A DNA stretch of 64,000 bases from Vulcanimicrobiota bacterium (GTDB lineage Bacteria > Vulcanimicrobiota > Xenobia > Xenobiales > JADMJV01). The notes beneath the pieces are model-generated. The model did not search any database and was not told the DNA's origin. It worked only from the letters and a program-made list of their open reading frames with translations. Of the stretch, positions 1 through 8,138 are shown one piece after another (the first letter of the stretch is position 1; each line of letters starts with the position of its first letter). The translations under genes were made by a program, and so were the position numbers. The stretch is taken from assembly GCA_017307785.1 (NCBI GenBank), contig JAFKGI010000010.1, positions 1-64,000 of the forward strand, in the 5' to 3' direction.

Positions 1-164
1 TGAACGAGCTGCTGCCGCTCCTCGAAGCTGAGATGGGCCTGATCCTTGTAATAAGCATCCTGAGCGATCAACGCCACCACCGGTGGCTCAGCAAAAATCT
101 CGACCAGGCGCCGCGCCACGGTCGTTTTTCCGGAACCAGAACCTCCAGCCACTCCGATGATCAT
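1..164 (-). CDS. udk: Uridine kinase, N-terminal part (runs off the window)
   Basis: Reading from an ATG at 164, the protein begins [20 protein letters not shown], with the P-loop GGSGSGKTT, and continues with [17 protein letters not shown]. The P-loop at the extreme N-terminus followed by a D-x-YYK motif is the signature of uridine/cytidine kinase, which phosphorylates uridine to UMP in pyrimidine salvage. About 54 codons are present; the rest lies left of base 1. It follows mltG by 12 bases in the same direction, so it is probably the last visible gene of the recO-ruvX-mltG string. A ruvX-mltG-udk order also occurs in Bacillus. Phosphoribulokinase has a related P-loop, but the YYK motif favours uridine kinase. 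Confidence 0.88.
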   Translation of the reverse strand, partial: MIIGVAGGSGSGKTTVARRLVEIFAEPPVVALIAQDAYYKDQAHLSFEERQQLV

Positions 165-176
165 ATGAGGCCTCCC

Positions 177-1187
177 TTACCGCTGGTAGCGAGCGATGTT
201 GGCGTTATGCTCCGCATCCGTGCGGGCGAATCGATGACTGCCGTCGTTCTTGACGTCGTCTCGGACATAGTAAAAATACTTCGAAGGGGTGGGAGCCATG
301 GCTGCTTCCAGCGAGGACATCCCGGGGTTCGCGATAGGCCCTGGAGGCAACCCGTAGTGCTTGTAACTGTTGTAGGGGCTGTCCAATTCAAGGTCAGAGT
401 AGAGCAGCACGGCCTTCTGCTTCCCCAGAGCATACTGGATCGTAGCGTCGCACTGAAGCATCATACCAACCTTAAGGCGATTCACGTAGACCCCGGCAAT
501 AATCGGCCGTTCCTGTGGGACTTGCGCCTCTCGCTCGATCAGACTGGCCAGGATGACGACTTCCCGCAAAGTCTTCAGGGGACTCTTCGCCTTGCGCCGC
601 TCCCAAAGAGGCACCACACGACCCCTGAACTCATCCGTGAAACGCTTGAGCACGACCTTCTCGTCACACTTGTAGGGAAACTCGTAGGTATCCGGGAGCA
701 GATACCCCTCCAGGCTTTCGGGAAAAATAGCCCCAAACGACTTCCCGCCGCGGCTGGCCATCTCGCGAAACTTCGCCTCATCCTGAATCAGGCTGGCCTT
801 CTTGGCCACCGACGCAACCTGGGGAATCACCAGGCCTTCGGGAAAAGTGGCGTGGCGAGTGAGATCCTTAGCATGCTGAAGATCATGAAAAATCTCCAGG
901 GCGGTTTCGTTGGGAGATAGTTCGAAAAATCCGACGCGGATGTCTTTCCCCTGAGGATGAAAGCGCAATAACAGACGAAAGGCCAGCTCGTCCTTGATCA
1001 GGCCCTGGCGAGCCAGGTCGCGAGCAACCTCGTTGCCCAGCATCCCGCCTTTAATCTCAAACAGGACCTTCTTGGAATTGCTGGGATCGGCTGGCAACAG
1101 CAAGGTTTGCCCGTAGTGATAGCCCGCGCCCACCAGCCCCAAGGCTAGCAGCATCAACACCAGGAAGGCGCGGAACAACCATTTCAC
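177..1187 (-). CDS. mltG: Endolytic murein transglycosylase MltG (YceG-like)
   Basis: A 336-residue protein with one N-terminal membrane helix (about 4-22) and a periplasmic YceG/MltG domain. The catalytic glutamate is in the motif ASLIEREAQ at residue 218, the same number as in E. coli MltG. Further family motifs are GYLLPDTYEF (161-170) and SPYNSYKHYGLPPGPIANPG near the C-terminus. MltG cuts nascent glycan strands at the inner membrane and is thought to set glycan chain length during wall synthesis. The ATG overlaps the ruvX stop by four bases (ATGA), so translation is probably coupled. Length and motifs are normal for the family. Confidence 0.95.
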   Translation of the reverse strand: MKWLFRAFLVLMLLALGLVGAGYHYGQTLLLPADPSNSKKVLFEIKGGMLGNEVARDLARQGLIKDELAFRLLLRFHPQGKDIRVGFFELSPNETALEIFHDLQHAKDLTRHATFPEGLVIPQVASVAKKASLIQDEAKFREMASRGGKSFGAIFPESLEGYLLPDTYEFPYKCDEKVVLKRFTDEFRGRVVPLWERRKAKSPLKTLREVVILASLIEREAQVPQERPIIAGVYVNRLKVGMMLQCDATIQYALGKQKAVLLYSDLELDSPYNSYKHYGLPPGPIANPGMSSLEAAMAPTPSKYFYYVRDDVKNDGSHRFARTDAEHNANIARYQR

Positions 1188-1627
1188 GGGGCCGGGCTTT
1201 CGCCCGGGGAAGACGTACCCCTCCCTCGTTTTTGCAGGTATACCTGAAGCAACAGCGAGGCCGCCACCGAATCCAACTTACCGCGCTGCTGGCGCTCCGA
1301 CAGGCCGCCCTCACGCAAAGTATTGGAAGCCGCCTTGCTGGTCAGACGCTCGTCCAGCAGATAGGGCTTGAGTCCGGAACGCTTCTCCAGATCGGCAGCA
1401 AACTTTCGACAGATTTCCGACGACGGCCCATAACTTCCGTCCATATTGCGCGGCAGGCCAACCACGACTTCCCGTACCTCTTGCTCGACGATCAATTTCA
1501 TCAACTCATCCCACCAGCCATCACCCTTGCGCTGGATAGCCGGAAGGGGAGCCGCCACGATGCCACCAGGATCAGACATGGCCAACCCCAGGCGCTTTCG
1601 ACCAAAGTCCACAGCCAGAACTCTCAT
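1184..1627 (-). CDS. ruvX: Putative pre-16S rRNA nuclease / Holliday junction resolvase fold RuvX (YqgF)
   Basis: A 147-residue RNase H-fold protein starting MRVLAVDFGRKRLGLAMSDP, with the first acidic residue at D7, the motif VVVGLPRNMDGSYGP and the late motif LLDERLTSKAA (90-100). These are the YqgF/RuvX hallmarks. The family processes the 5' end of 16S rRNA in E. coli; the resolvase name is historical. A longer reading to 1819 is open, but I chose the ATG at 1627 because it overlaps the recO stop by four bases (1624-1627) and gives the canonical N-terminus. The 3' end overlaps mltG by four bases. Confidence 0.92.
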   Translation of the reverse strand: MRVLAVDFGRKRLGLAMSDPGGIVAAPLPAIQRKGDGWWDELMKLIVEQEVREVVVGLPRNMDGSYGPSSEICRKFAADLEKRSGLKPYLLDERLTSKAASNTLREGGLSERQQRGKLDSVAASLLLQVYLQKRGRGTSSPGESPAP

Positions 1628-2316
1628 ACTCCACCTTTCAAGAAACGCTGCAGGCGTGGGAAGGCATAGAGCACCCAATCCGCGATCCGCTCCCGTGCCG
1701 CAGCCACCACTTCGGCCTCCGGTTCGGCTGCGGCCAGGCGCAATAGATTCGACCTCTGCAGGAAGGTCATCCAATCTCGCAGCGCTTCCGGCAACGGCGA
1801 AGCTCCCGGCCCGCGACAATCTTCACACAGCACTCCCCCTGCCGCGACCGAGAACCAGGGCAGAGACCGCTCGCTGCCGCATCGAACACAGCGCTTCAAC
1901 TGGGGAGCGCTTCCCAAGAGGCGCATCGCCTGCAACTCACACCAACTGACCAGCCATTCAGCCTGCAATCCCGCATCCAGAGAGTCCAAGGAAAGGCGCA
2001 GCAGGCGATAGGCGTCGTTGTTCTCGATTTCACCGGGAAAGGCTTCCAACCACAGGTTGAGGAGGTAACCGGCCCAGTGCAACCGGTCATAGTCCGTCAT
2101 CAGGCCCCCGTAGGTTCGCTCGAGAGCGACCTCGTCCAATTGCGGAAGCGAGCGACCCAAACGCAGATGTGCCCGGATGCAGGTCAGAGGCTCGAGCAAA
2201 CCCGTGCGCTTGACCGAAACGCGAGAGACGCAGTCAACACGACCACGAGGAGTAAAGAGCACCAACAACTCCTGCGTGTCGCGCAATGGTTGGCGGCGCA
2301 AGATGACCGCCTCCAA
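1624..2316 (-). CDS. recO: DNA repair protein RecO
   Basis: A 230-residue protein with the RecO N-terminal OB-fold pattern (EAVILRRQPLRDTQELLVLF, then TPRGRVDCVS), a helical middle and a zinc-binding pair CVRC (142-145) and CEDC (166-169). RecO works with RecF and RecR to load RecA on SSB-coated single-stranded DNA. The start appears to be a TTG at 2316, 14 bases after the deoC stop; no better ATG is visible. RecO normally neighbours era in many bacteria. Here the two genes are still on the same strand but separated by a 6-kb microcompartment operon. Confidence 0.9.
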   Translation of the reverse strand: MEAVILRRQPLRDTQELLVLFTPRGRVDCVSRVSVKRTGLLEPLTCIRAHLRLGRSLPQLDEVALERTYGGLMTDYDRLHWAGYLLNLWLEAFPGEIENNDAYRLLRLSLDSLDAGLQAEWLVSWCELQAMRLLGSAPQLKRCVRCGSERSLPWFSVAAGGVLCEDCRGPGASPLPEALRDWMTFLQRSNLLRLAAAEPEAEVVAAARERIADWVLYAFPRLQRFLKGGV

Positions 2317-2330
2317 GATTTCGGAACGGA

Positions 2331-3293
2331 TCAGTAGTTTCCGGTCCCCTGCTCGCCCTTGACGATTTTTACCGAAGCACTGGCTCCAATGCGAGTGGCG
2401 CCGGCATCGATCATGGTGCGAGCGGTTTCCAGGTCGCGGATACCGCCCGAAGCCTTCACTCCCATCGAGGGGCCGACCGACTTGCGCATCAGTCCCACGT
2501 GGTGCGCCGTCGCGCCGCCGGGGCCGAAACCGGTTGAAGTCTTGACGAAATCGGCTCCGGCCCTCTTGGCCATAATGCTGGCTCGAACCACCTCTTCATC
2601 GGAAAGAAGCGCCGTCTCAAAAATCGTCTTGGTAATCTTACCCTGGGCGGCACGCACCACCTCGGCAATATCGGACTCCACCCAGTCGTCCTGACGATTC
2701 TTCAGGGCACCGATGTTGATGACCATGTCGATTTCGTCCGCACCGGCGGCGATGGCATCGCGAGTTTCATAAACTTTGGCCAGGGTGGTGGTGGCGCCCA
2801 GCGGGAAGCCGACCACCGTGCAAACCTTGACGCCGCTACCTGTCAGAGCTTCGGAGGCGGTCTTCACCCAACCCGGATTCACGCACACCGAGGCAAATTT
2901 GTACTGCCTGGCTTCGTAACACAACTCCAACACTTCATCGCGAGTAGCGTCAGCCTTGAGCAGAGTGTGATCAATGATAGCAGCCAGATCGTGGTCCACC
3001 TTGCCGCCCAGAGTATTGCCCACGCGGTCAGCCCCTGACTGAACGACCTTGCGCACCTCTCCAGGCATCAGCTCCGCGCAGCAGCCGGTGCCGGCGCATT
3101 CGCCGGTCAGCTTGGCCTGACAGACTTTTCCGTTGGTGGAATGCGCGCTGGGAGCCACGGAGACCGATTGGTAGCGGCCGGGAGGAGGCAGGCGGTCTAC
3201 TTCCGTGCCGCCGGGCGCAGGGGACGAACCCTGCTTCTTGATTTCGTTGACCACTTCCGCGGTGATCTTGGCCACCAATGCTTCGATATCCAC
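2331..3293 (-). CDS. deoC: Deoxyribose-phosphate aldolase with microcompartment-type N-terminal extension
   Basis: DERA cleaves 2-deoxy-D-ribose 5-phosphate to glyceraldehyde 3-phosphate and acetaldehyde. The 320-residue product has a complete aldolase core from about residue 100: IDHTLLK, Asp189 in DEIDMVIN, the Schiff-base Lys251 in DFVKTSTGF and Lys280 in KASGGIR. In front are about 95 extra residues: a short amphipathic helix ([18 protein letters not shown]), a Pro/Ser linker and a Cys-containing stretch (Cys58, 66, 71, 72). The helix plus linker resembles an encapsulation peptide that docks cargo to a BMC shell. The start is GTG 3293 because GGAGG sits five bases before it (3299-3303). 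It directly follows two BMC-P genes and is probably the last BMC gene of the operon. Confidence 0.93.
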   Translation of the reverse strand: MDIEALVAKITAEVVNEIKKQGSSPAPGGTEVDRLPPPGRYQSVSVAPSAHSTNGKVCQAKLTGECAGTGCCAELMPGEVRKVVQSGADRVGNTLGGKVDHDLAAIIDHTLLKADATRDEVLELCYEARQYKFASVCVNPGWVKTASEALTGSGVKVCTVVGFPLGATTTLAKVYETRDAIAAGADEIDMVINIGALKNRQDDWVESDIAEVVRAAQGKITKTIFETALLSDEEVVRASIMAKRAGADFVKTSTGFGPGGATAHHVGLMRKSVGPSMGVKASGGIRDLETARTMIDAGATRIGASASVKIVKGEQGTGNY

Positions 3294-3294
3294 T

Positions 3295-3573
3295 CTAACC
3301 TCCAACAAGATCCATTCGATCGACAATACCTACAATGACCGCTTCTGTGGGAGTCGTCTCACTACACATACACAGGCGCGAGGAACTCCCCTCATAGACG
3401 ATCAACACCGTGTCTCCCTGTCGTGAACCCACCAGATCTACGGCCAGAAGAGTATTTCCCTCGACTTTGCCATCCCGGGCATCCTGAGGCACGACCAGCT
3501 TGAGTTGCTGACCATCAAACCCCGGATCCTGAGCGGCCGACCAGAGGGACCCTACAACCTGACCAATGATCAC
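3295..3573 (-). CDS. BMC pentameric vertex protein (EutN/CcmL family), copy 1
   Basis: A 92-residue protein beginning [21 protein letters not shown], with the family's central [21 protein letters not shown] and the end [14 protein letters not shown]. This is the EutN/CcmL fold that forms the pentamers capping the vertices of a microcompartment shell. Its ATG overlaps the stop of copy 2 (3570-3573), and deoC begins two bases after its stop. Three divergent BMC-P genes in one locus is a common design in metabolosomes; each may occupy different vertices. Confidence 0.93.
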   Translation of the reverse strand: MIIGQVVGSLWSAAQDPGFDGQQLKLVVPQDARDGKVEGNTLLAVDLVGSRQGDTVLIVYEGSSSRLCMCSETTPTEAVIVGIVDRMDLVGG

Positions 3574-3836
3574 ACCGACATCCCCTCAACCAGGCCAACA
3601 ATGGCGGCGTCAATGGGAGCCAGCGAGCTCTTCTTCCAAGGGATACAGGCTTCTTTGCCTTTAACCAGGTATACCAGGTCGCCCTCGCGGGTCCCCATGG
3701 TATCCACCACCACCATGAGCGGACCCGCCTGGCTTCGGTCATGATTGACGGGCAACACGATACGCAAAGCCGCTCCCTCGAGACCAGGGTCCTTGTGGGA
3801 GGCCACCACCGTTCCGCGCACTACGCCCAGAAACAA
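3570..3836 (-). CDS. BMC pentameric vertex protein (EutN/CcmL family), copy 2
   Basis: Residues FLGVVRGTVVASHKDPGLEG open the EutN/CcmL fold, followed by MVVVDTMGTREGDLVYLVKG and APIDAAIVGLVEGM. The frame is open far upstream into rpiB, but the homologous part begins just after the rpiB stop. I therefore place the start at TTG 3836, one base after that stop, with GAGAG about eight bases upstream; this start is not certain. The loop between the last strands (KEACIPWKKSSLAP) is longer than in copy 1. The gene overlaps copy 1 by four bases. Confidence 0.88.
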   Translation of the reverse strand: MFLGVVRGTVVASHKDPGLEGAALRIVLPVNHDRSQAGPLMVVVDTMGTREGDLVYLVKGKEACIPWKKSSLAPIDAAIVGLVEGMSV

Positions 3837-3837
3837 G

Positions 3838-4299
3838 CTAATTCTCTCGCAAAAAGCGACGCTCGACCTGGAGCATCTTCTCAATGCGGCGCATCTGCCG
3901 CCCACCACCGAAGGTCGTACCCAGCCAGACCTTGACGATCTCTTTGGCCACCTCGATGCCGGTGTTGCGCGAACCCAGGGTAAGCACGTTGGCATGATTG
4001 TGTTCACGCGAGTTACGGGCGGTAAAAGTGTCGTAACAGGCAGCCGCCCGCACTCCCGGCACCTTGTTGGCGGTCATGGCCGAGCCGGTACCGGCTCCAT
4101 CAATCATGATGCCAACGGTATTCCCACCCGGCTCGCGAGCGACGGACGTCGCTACCAGACACGCCACATCCGGATAATCGACCGGCTCCGTGCTGTGCGT
4201 ACCAAAGTCGACCACCTCATGACCGAGCTCTTTAAGCAGGCCGATCAGATCTTTTTTCATTTCGTAACCGCCGTGGTCACTACCGATGACGACCCTCAA
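3838..4299 (-). CDS. rpiB: RpiB/LacA-family sugar-phosphate isomerase, microcompartment-associated
   Basis: A 153-residue RpiB-family protein starting MRVVIGSDHGGYEMKKDLIG, with the phosphate-loop motif TANKVPGVRAA and HNHANVLTLGSR. Family members interconvert ribose 5-phosphate and ribulose 5-phosphate, or act on related sugar phosphates. In E. coli RpiB the enediol base is Cys66 in the motif ICGTG. Here the aligned motif reads IDGAG, with Asp67 in place of Cys. Mycobacterial-type RpiB also lacks this Cys and uses a Glu elsewhere, so activity is not excluded, but substrate or mechanism may differ. No encapsulation-like tail is obvious. Its place between a membrane glycosyltransferase and two BMC-P genes supports a role in the compartment pathway. 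Confidence 0.92.
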   Translation of the reverse strand: MRVVIGSDHGGYEMKKDLIGLLKELGHEVVDFGTHSTEPVDYPDVACLVATSVAREPGGNTVGIMIDGAGTGSAMTANKVPGVRAAACYDTFTARNSREHNHANVLTLGSRNTGIEVAKEIVKVWLGTTFGGGRQMRRIEKMLQVERRFLREN

Positions 4300-4321
4300 A
4301 ACTATCCACCTCCAGCGAAGT

Positions 4322-5659
4322 TCAGCGCCCCTGTTTCTCCCCGCCTGAATCGCGACCCTGCACCCAGGTCCAGAAGCTCACCTCAATCTCGCTGCTCGGC
4401 AACTCGCTGGCGAAGTCCACTTTCTTCTCCGGCTTCCAGAACTTGCCCACTCCAACCAGTAGATGCTGCTGAACCACGTAGGGATGGTTGGGAGTCGTAA
4501 CCCAGATCATATCTCGCTCCGGCTCAACCTGAGCCCACTCGTCCACCAGCTTGAGGCGGGGCGACTGAAAACCATAGTAGAACAGTGGCGCAGCCATCAT
4601 GGACGGATGAACACAAATGACCTGCGAACCTGGCCTGAGAGCCTGGGCCGCCCCCCGCCAGTCGGCCAACCACCGGTGCGGTGTCCGCAGAAAAGGCACT
4701 ATTCCCACCAGGTTCAGCAACAGCCACCCCGGCAACAAGATGCGTGCGGGCAGACTGCAGGCCAGCAAATAAATCCAGGCAGGTAGAGTCCAGACCAGAT
4801 ACTTGAACTCGAAAATCTGAAGCGGCGTGAAGCGCGAAACCAACCAGACGGAAATCCAAGGGAACAAAGCCCAGGCATAGACCAGGCGAGGGCAGCGAGG
4901 GCGGCGCCACAGCAGGCACACCAGCGCCAGCCCTCCCACCACCAGACTGACAGAATCGCCAAAGGGGGCGATGCGTCCCGCCACAAGTCGACCGACAGCT
5001 TCCACGGCCATCGAAAGACCGGGGGTCTGGCGCAAACCCAGCGGATGCTCGCGCTGACTGAGATAGTGAGGCACACCCCAGGCCAGCCAGAGAGCGACCA
5101 CCACCACCGTCGAGCGCCAGGTCGCCCGCCCCTCTTCAGCCGTGGAGGGAGCAACCAGAAGGCCAAGGGGCACCAGAAAGAGCCCGAAAAGATGGGTGAA
5201 GCAGGCCCCGAGTAAAGCCAGGGCCGCCCACATCGGCCGGCCCTGCAAGCGCGCGACGAAGTAACTGAGACTAAAGAACTGTAGCCAGACGTACATGCGA
5301 ACTTCGCGAGCCAACTGAAGCTCCGCGAAGGAGCAGACAAGCAACAGGCCACAGGTCAGGGCCAGATCAGGCCGCCATCTACGCACCAACTTTGTGTAGA
5401 GAAACAGACTCGCGAGACTCGCCAGCACGGAACTCGATCGCAACCAGAACTCGCTCACACCAAACCGGCCCCATTGTTCGAGCAAGGCATAATAGAACGG
5501 GGGATGCACATCCTGGAATCCGTGGCGCCACTGCGCAGCACCAATCAGAGACATGGCCTCGTCAATCTGAAAGCTGGCGGCACCCAGCGCAAAGAAACGC
5601 AGGGCGGCGGCCAGGGCCACCAGCCCGACCAGCGCTTTAGACGATGTTGAAGTGGTCAA
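4322..5659 (-). CDS. Multi-spanning GT39/ArnT-like glycosyltransferase inside the BMC operon
   Basis: A 445-residue integral membrane protein with about ten hydrophobic helices. The first loop carries FQIDEAMS (acidic pair near residue 34) and DVHPPFYYALL, typical of the dolichyl-phosphate-mannose/ArnT-like fold whose first periplasmic loop binds a lipid-linked sugar. Family members move a sugar from a polyprenyl-phosphate carrier to an acceptor outside the cytoplasm. The reading frame starts at TTG 5659, overlapping the end of the aldehyde dehydrogenase gene by 23 bases; a start slightly downstream is possible. The acceptor cannot be told from sequence. A membrane enzyme in the middle of a shell-and-cargo operon is unexpected. 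Confidence 0.75.
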   Translation of the reverse strand: MTTSTSSKALVGLVALAAALRFFALGAASFQIDEAMSLIGAAQWRHGFQDVHPPFYYALLEQWGRFGVSEFWLRSSSVLASLASLFLYTKLVRRWRPDLALTCGLLLVCSFAELQLAREVRMYVWLQFFSLSYFVARLQGRPMWAALALLGACFTHLFGLFLVPLGLLVAPSTAEEGRATWRSTVVVVALWLAWGVPHYLSQREHPLGLRQTPGLSMAVEAVGRLVAGRIAPFGDSVSLVVGGLALVCLLWRRPRCPRLVYAWALFPWISVWLVSRFTPLQIFEFKYLVWTLPAWIYLLACSLPARILLPGWLLLNLVGIVPFLRTPHRWLADWRGAAQALRPGSQVICVHPSMMAAPLFYYGFQSPRLKLVDEWAQVEPERDMIWVTTPNHPYVVQQHLLVGVGKFWKPEKKVDFASELPSSEIEVSFWTWVQGRDSGGEKQGR

Positions 5660-7058
5660 TCAGGGCGCAGCGGCGCTCGCGGGTGAAGCTGCGAGCGGTA
5701 GTGCATCCTTCTCCAGTGGTGCCGGCAATGGTCATAGTGGTGAATCCTTCACCGCCGAATCCAAGACCTGCAAAGTTGGGACCATTCTTCACGAAGATGT
5801 TGGCATTGACGGCCTTGGCCATAGTGCTCAGGTTGTGCAGATTGTGAGAGTGCATAACGGCCGTATGGTAGCGCTCGCCTTCGGCCTTGAGAGCGGACTC
5901 GATGGCGCTACCCGCGTCCCTTGAACGGACGATGGGTAGAACCGGCATCATTTGCTCTTTCTGCACCAGGGGGTGCTCCTCGGGGACCTCAGCGATGAGC
6001 AGGCGGAGCTCTCGCGGCAGGTCCAGGCCAATAGTCTTGGCAATGTCGCAGGCGTGCTGCCCCACCAGGTCAGAGTTGAGAACAAGCTTGCTGCCACCTA
6101 CCGGCGGTGCGTGGAAAATCACCTTGGTCAATTCATCGATTTGGCGAGCATTGAGCACGTAGACGCTCTGACGAGCGAGACGCTCCATGAACTGACGATA
6201 AATCTGCTCGACGACGAACACTTCTTTTTCGCAAGTGCACATCACGTTGTTGTCAAAGGACGAACCCAGCACGATATCCCGCGTAGCCTGATTCAAATCC
6301 GCGGTTTCATCCACCACAACGGGCGGATTGCCCGGTCCGGCGGCAATGGTTTTCTTGCCGGACTTCATGGCCTGCAAGACGACCCCGGGCCCACCGGTCA
6401 CCACCAGCACGCGCACTCCCTGATGGACCATCAAAGCCTGACTGGTCTCCAAAGTCGGCGAAGCCACACTGGTCAGAAGATTCTCTGGCCCCCCAGCCGA
6501 CACAATGGCTTGATTCAACAACTGCATCATGCGCAGACTGCACTTTTTGGCCCGGGGATGAGGATTGAAGACGACCGTGTTTCCGGCCGACACCATGCTG
6601 ATTGAATTGTTAATGATGGTGGCCACCGGATTGGTGGTGGGCGTGATCGAGCAGATGACGCCGAAGGGGGCGCGCTCGAAAAGCGTCAGACCGCGGTCGC
6701 CGGAGAGGACGCGAGCTTGCAAATCCTCGATGCCCGGGGTCTTCTTGGCCTGGAGGATGTTCTTCTTGACTTTATCCTCGGCGCGGCCCAGTCCCGTCTC
6801 GGAATAGGCAAGGTCAGCCATTTCTTGAGCATGCTTGAGACTTACGGCTCGCATCGCTTCAATGCAGTTCGCTTTGACTTCCTGGTTGGTCGCTTTCCAC
6901 TTCTTGTAGGCCACATTGGCAGCCGTAACCGCGTCATCCGCTTGCTGAAAAACGCCATCTTTGCCCACCGCGATCCGCACTTCCGCGGCACTCGATCCCT
7001 GAGCAGCAACCCGCTTGAGAACTTCTTCCACTATTTTCTGGACTTGATCGCGATCCAT
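5637..7058 (-). CDS. CoA-acylating aldehyde dehydrogenase of the microcompartment (EutE/PduP-like)
   Basis: A 473-residue enzyme that should oxidise an aldehyde (acetaldehyde from DeoC) with CoA and NAD+ to the acyl-CoA. The first 20 residues (MDRDQVQKIVEEVLKRVAAQ) form an amphipathic helix followed by a GSSAAE linker, the standard encapsulation peptide. The dehydrogenase body follows, with ICSITPTTNPVATIINN (136-152), TGGPGVV (221-227), AAGPGNPP (239-246) and the catalytic Cys274 in SSFDNNVMC. These are EutE/PduP rather than ordinary ALDH motifs. The ATG lies three bases after the stop of BMC-P copy 3. The pairing with DeoC points to acetaldehyde rather than propionaldehyde. Confidence 0.94.
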   Translation of the reverse strand: MDRDQVQKIVEEVLKRVAAQGSSAAEVRIAVGKDGVFQQADDAVTAANVAYKKWKATNQEVKANCIEAMRAVSLKHAQEMADLAYSETGLGRAEDKVKKNILQAKKTPGIEDLQARVLSGDRGLTLFERAPFGVICSITPTTNPVATIINNSISMVSAGNTVVFNPHPRAKKCSLRMMQLLNQAIVSAGGPENLLTSVASPTLETSQALMVHQGVRVLVVTGGPGVVLQAMKSGKKTIAAGPGNPPVVVDETADLNQATRDIVLGSSFDNNVMCTCEKEVFVVEQIYRQFMERLARQSVYVLNARQIDELTKVIFHAPPVGGSKLVLNSDLVGQHACDIAKTIGLDLPRELRLLIAEVPEEHPLVQKEQMMPVLPIVRSRDAGSAIESALKAEGERYHTAVMHSHNLHNLSTMAKAVNANIFVKNGPNFAGLGFGGEGFTTMTIAGTTGEGCTTARSFTRERRCALIDHFNIV

Positions 7059-7061
7059 AGC

Positions 7062-7355
7062 CTACCCCTTCTCGAAAACCCGTTGACCATCCAGGTCAAT
7101 ACTGTCCACGATGCCCATGATGACAGCATCTACAGGCGTGCCGGTAGTCGCATCGGTCTGACGGGCGGAACTACCGCTGACCACCAGCACGATCTCACCC
7201 AGGCCCGCTCCTACCGTATCGATGGCCACCAAAGGCTTGCCGTCGCTTTTCTGAGAAGCCATCGCTACCGGCTCCACCACCTGGAGCTTATGTCCGCCCA
7301 GACGGGCATCTTTTTGCGTGCACACCACCGTGCCGATGACGCGAGCCACAATCAT
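7062..7355 (-). CDS. BMC pentameric vertex protein (EutN/CcmL family), copy 3
   Basis: A 97-residue protein starting MIVARVIGTVVCTQKDARLGG, with LVAIDTVGAGLGEIVLVVSGSS and TPVDAVIMGIVDSIDLDG. These are clear EutN/CcmL motifs, the closest of the three copies here to the textbook pattern. A short C-terminal tail (QRVFEKG) extends past the usual end. The start overlaps the flavoprotein gene by four bases and the aldehyde dehydrogenase follows after three bases, so it is translated within the same polycistron. Confidence 0.95.
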   Translation of the reverse strand: MIVARVIGTVVCTQKDARLGGHKLQVVEPVAMASQKSDGKPLVAIDTVGAGLGEIVLVVSGSSARQTDATTGTPVDAVIMGIVDSIDLDGQRVFEKG

Positions 7356-8119
7356 GTATAGATCACCTCAATGCCCATCTGAGCCGCCATATCGCGGGCC
7401 AGCGGCGTAACGATCGTACCCGGAACCACCTGCAACGTCTTCTGTCCGGCCCGGGCGGCCGCTTCTAAATCGGACACCGTAATGACGTCTCGTCCTTTGC
7501 CGGCGGCACTGGCGGGAGCGGCAACCTTGGCACCTAAACGGCGCACCAGAGCCTCATTCTCGAGAATCTGGATTCCCATGCCCTCGACGGTGCGCAGATG
7601 CTGGTGAAAGAGCGACAGAAACGGTCCGGGCAGGCGCCCCGAGGAGCGCTTGAGGTTATCCACTTCGAGTGCTCCCGCCAACACCGGGACCCCTTGCATG
7701 ATGCCCGAGACGGCCGCGGCACTGGCCGGGACGTCGCTGAGCAGACTGGCTACCCGACTGAGAATCTCCAACCGAAAGACCGGCAAGACAACGGCTTCCA
7801 TCGAGTGAATGAGCTCGTCCCACAGCAGTGGAGCGTCGATCCAACGCACAGAGCCCAGGCTCGCCGCAACTCTCTTCTCGCAAACACCCGCTACGCGCAC
7901 GGCCGTCCAGGCGACTCCCGGCACCTCGCGCAGCGAGGCCAGGAGCGGCTCGAAAGACGAGAACGGGGCGGGAGCGGGCACAAGCAGAAGACGGCGGCCC
8001 CCTCGAGCCGGTTCGGCCGACGGAGCCGCCTTGACTGGAGACGAGGGCAATGCGCCCTCGCTCCGGTCCACTTCAGCCATCACCAGATCGGTGATCAGCT
8101 GAATGAGCGAGGCGTCCAA
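7352..8119 (-). CDS. BMC-associated flavoprotein-like protein with encapsulation-type N-terminus
   Basis: A 255-residue protein. The first 17 residues (MDASLIQLITDLVMAEV) form an amphipathic helix joined by a Ser/Pro/Ala linker (about 20-40) to a Rossmann-like body, the arrangement of encapsulated cargo. The middle (AVVLPVFRLEILSRVASLLS, then GIMQGVPVLAGALEVD) resembles the FMN-binding flavoprotein (HFCD) fold. The C-terminus (VITVSDLEAA ... VPGTIVTPLARDMAAQMGI) looks like a segment I associate with other BMC-locus proteins. A redox or cofactor-handling role inside the compartment is an inference. It follows the shell gene by 19 bases from a TTG start and overlaps BMC-P copy 3 by four bases. 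Confidence 0.7.
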   Translation of the reverse strand: MDASLIQLITDLVMAEVDRSEGALPSSPVKAAPSAEPARGGRRLLLVPAPAPFSSFEPLLASLREVPGVAWTAVRVAGVCEKRVAASLGSVRWIDAPLLWDELIHSMEAVVLPVFRLEILSRVASLLSDVPASAAAVSGIMQGVPVLAGALEVDNLKRSSGRLPGPFLSLFHQHLRTVEGMGIQILENEALVRRLGAKVAAPASAAGKGRDVITVSDLEAAARAGQKTLQVVPGTIVTPLARDMAAQMGIEVIYT

Positions 8120-8138
8120 GGTGGAGAGCTACCGAGTC

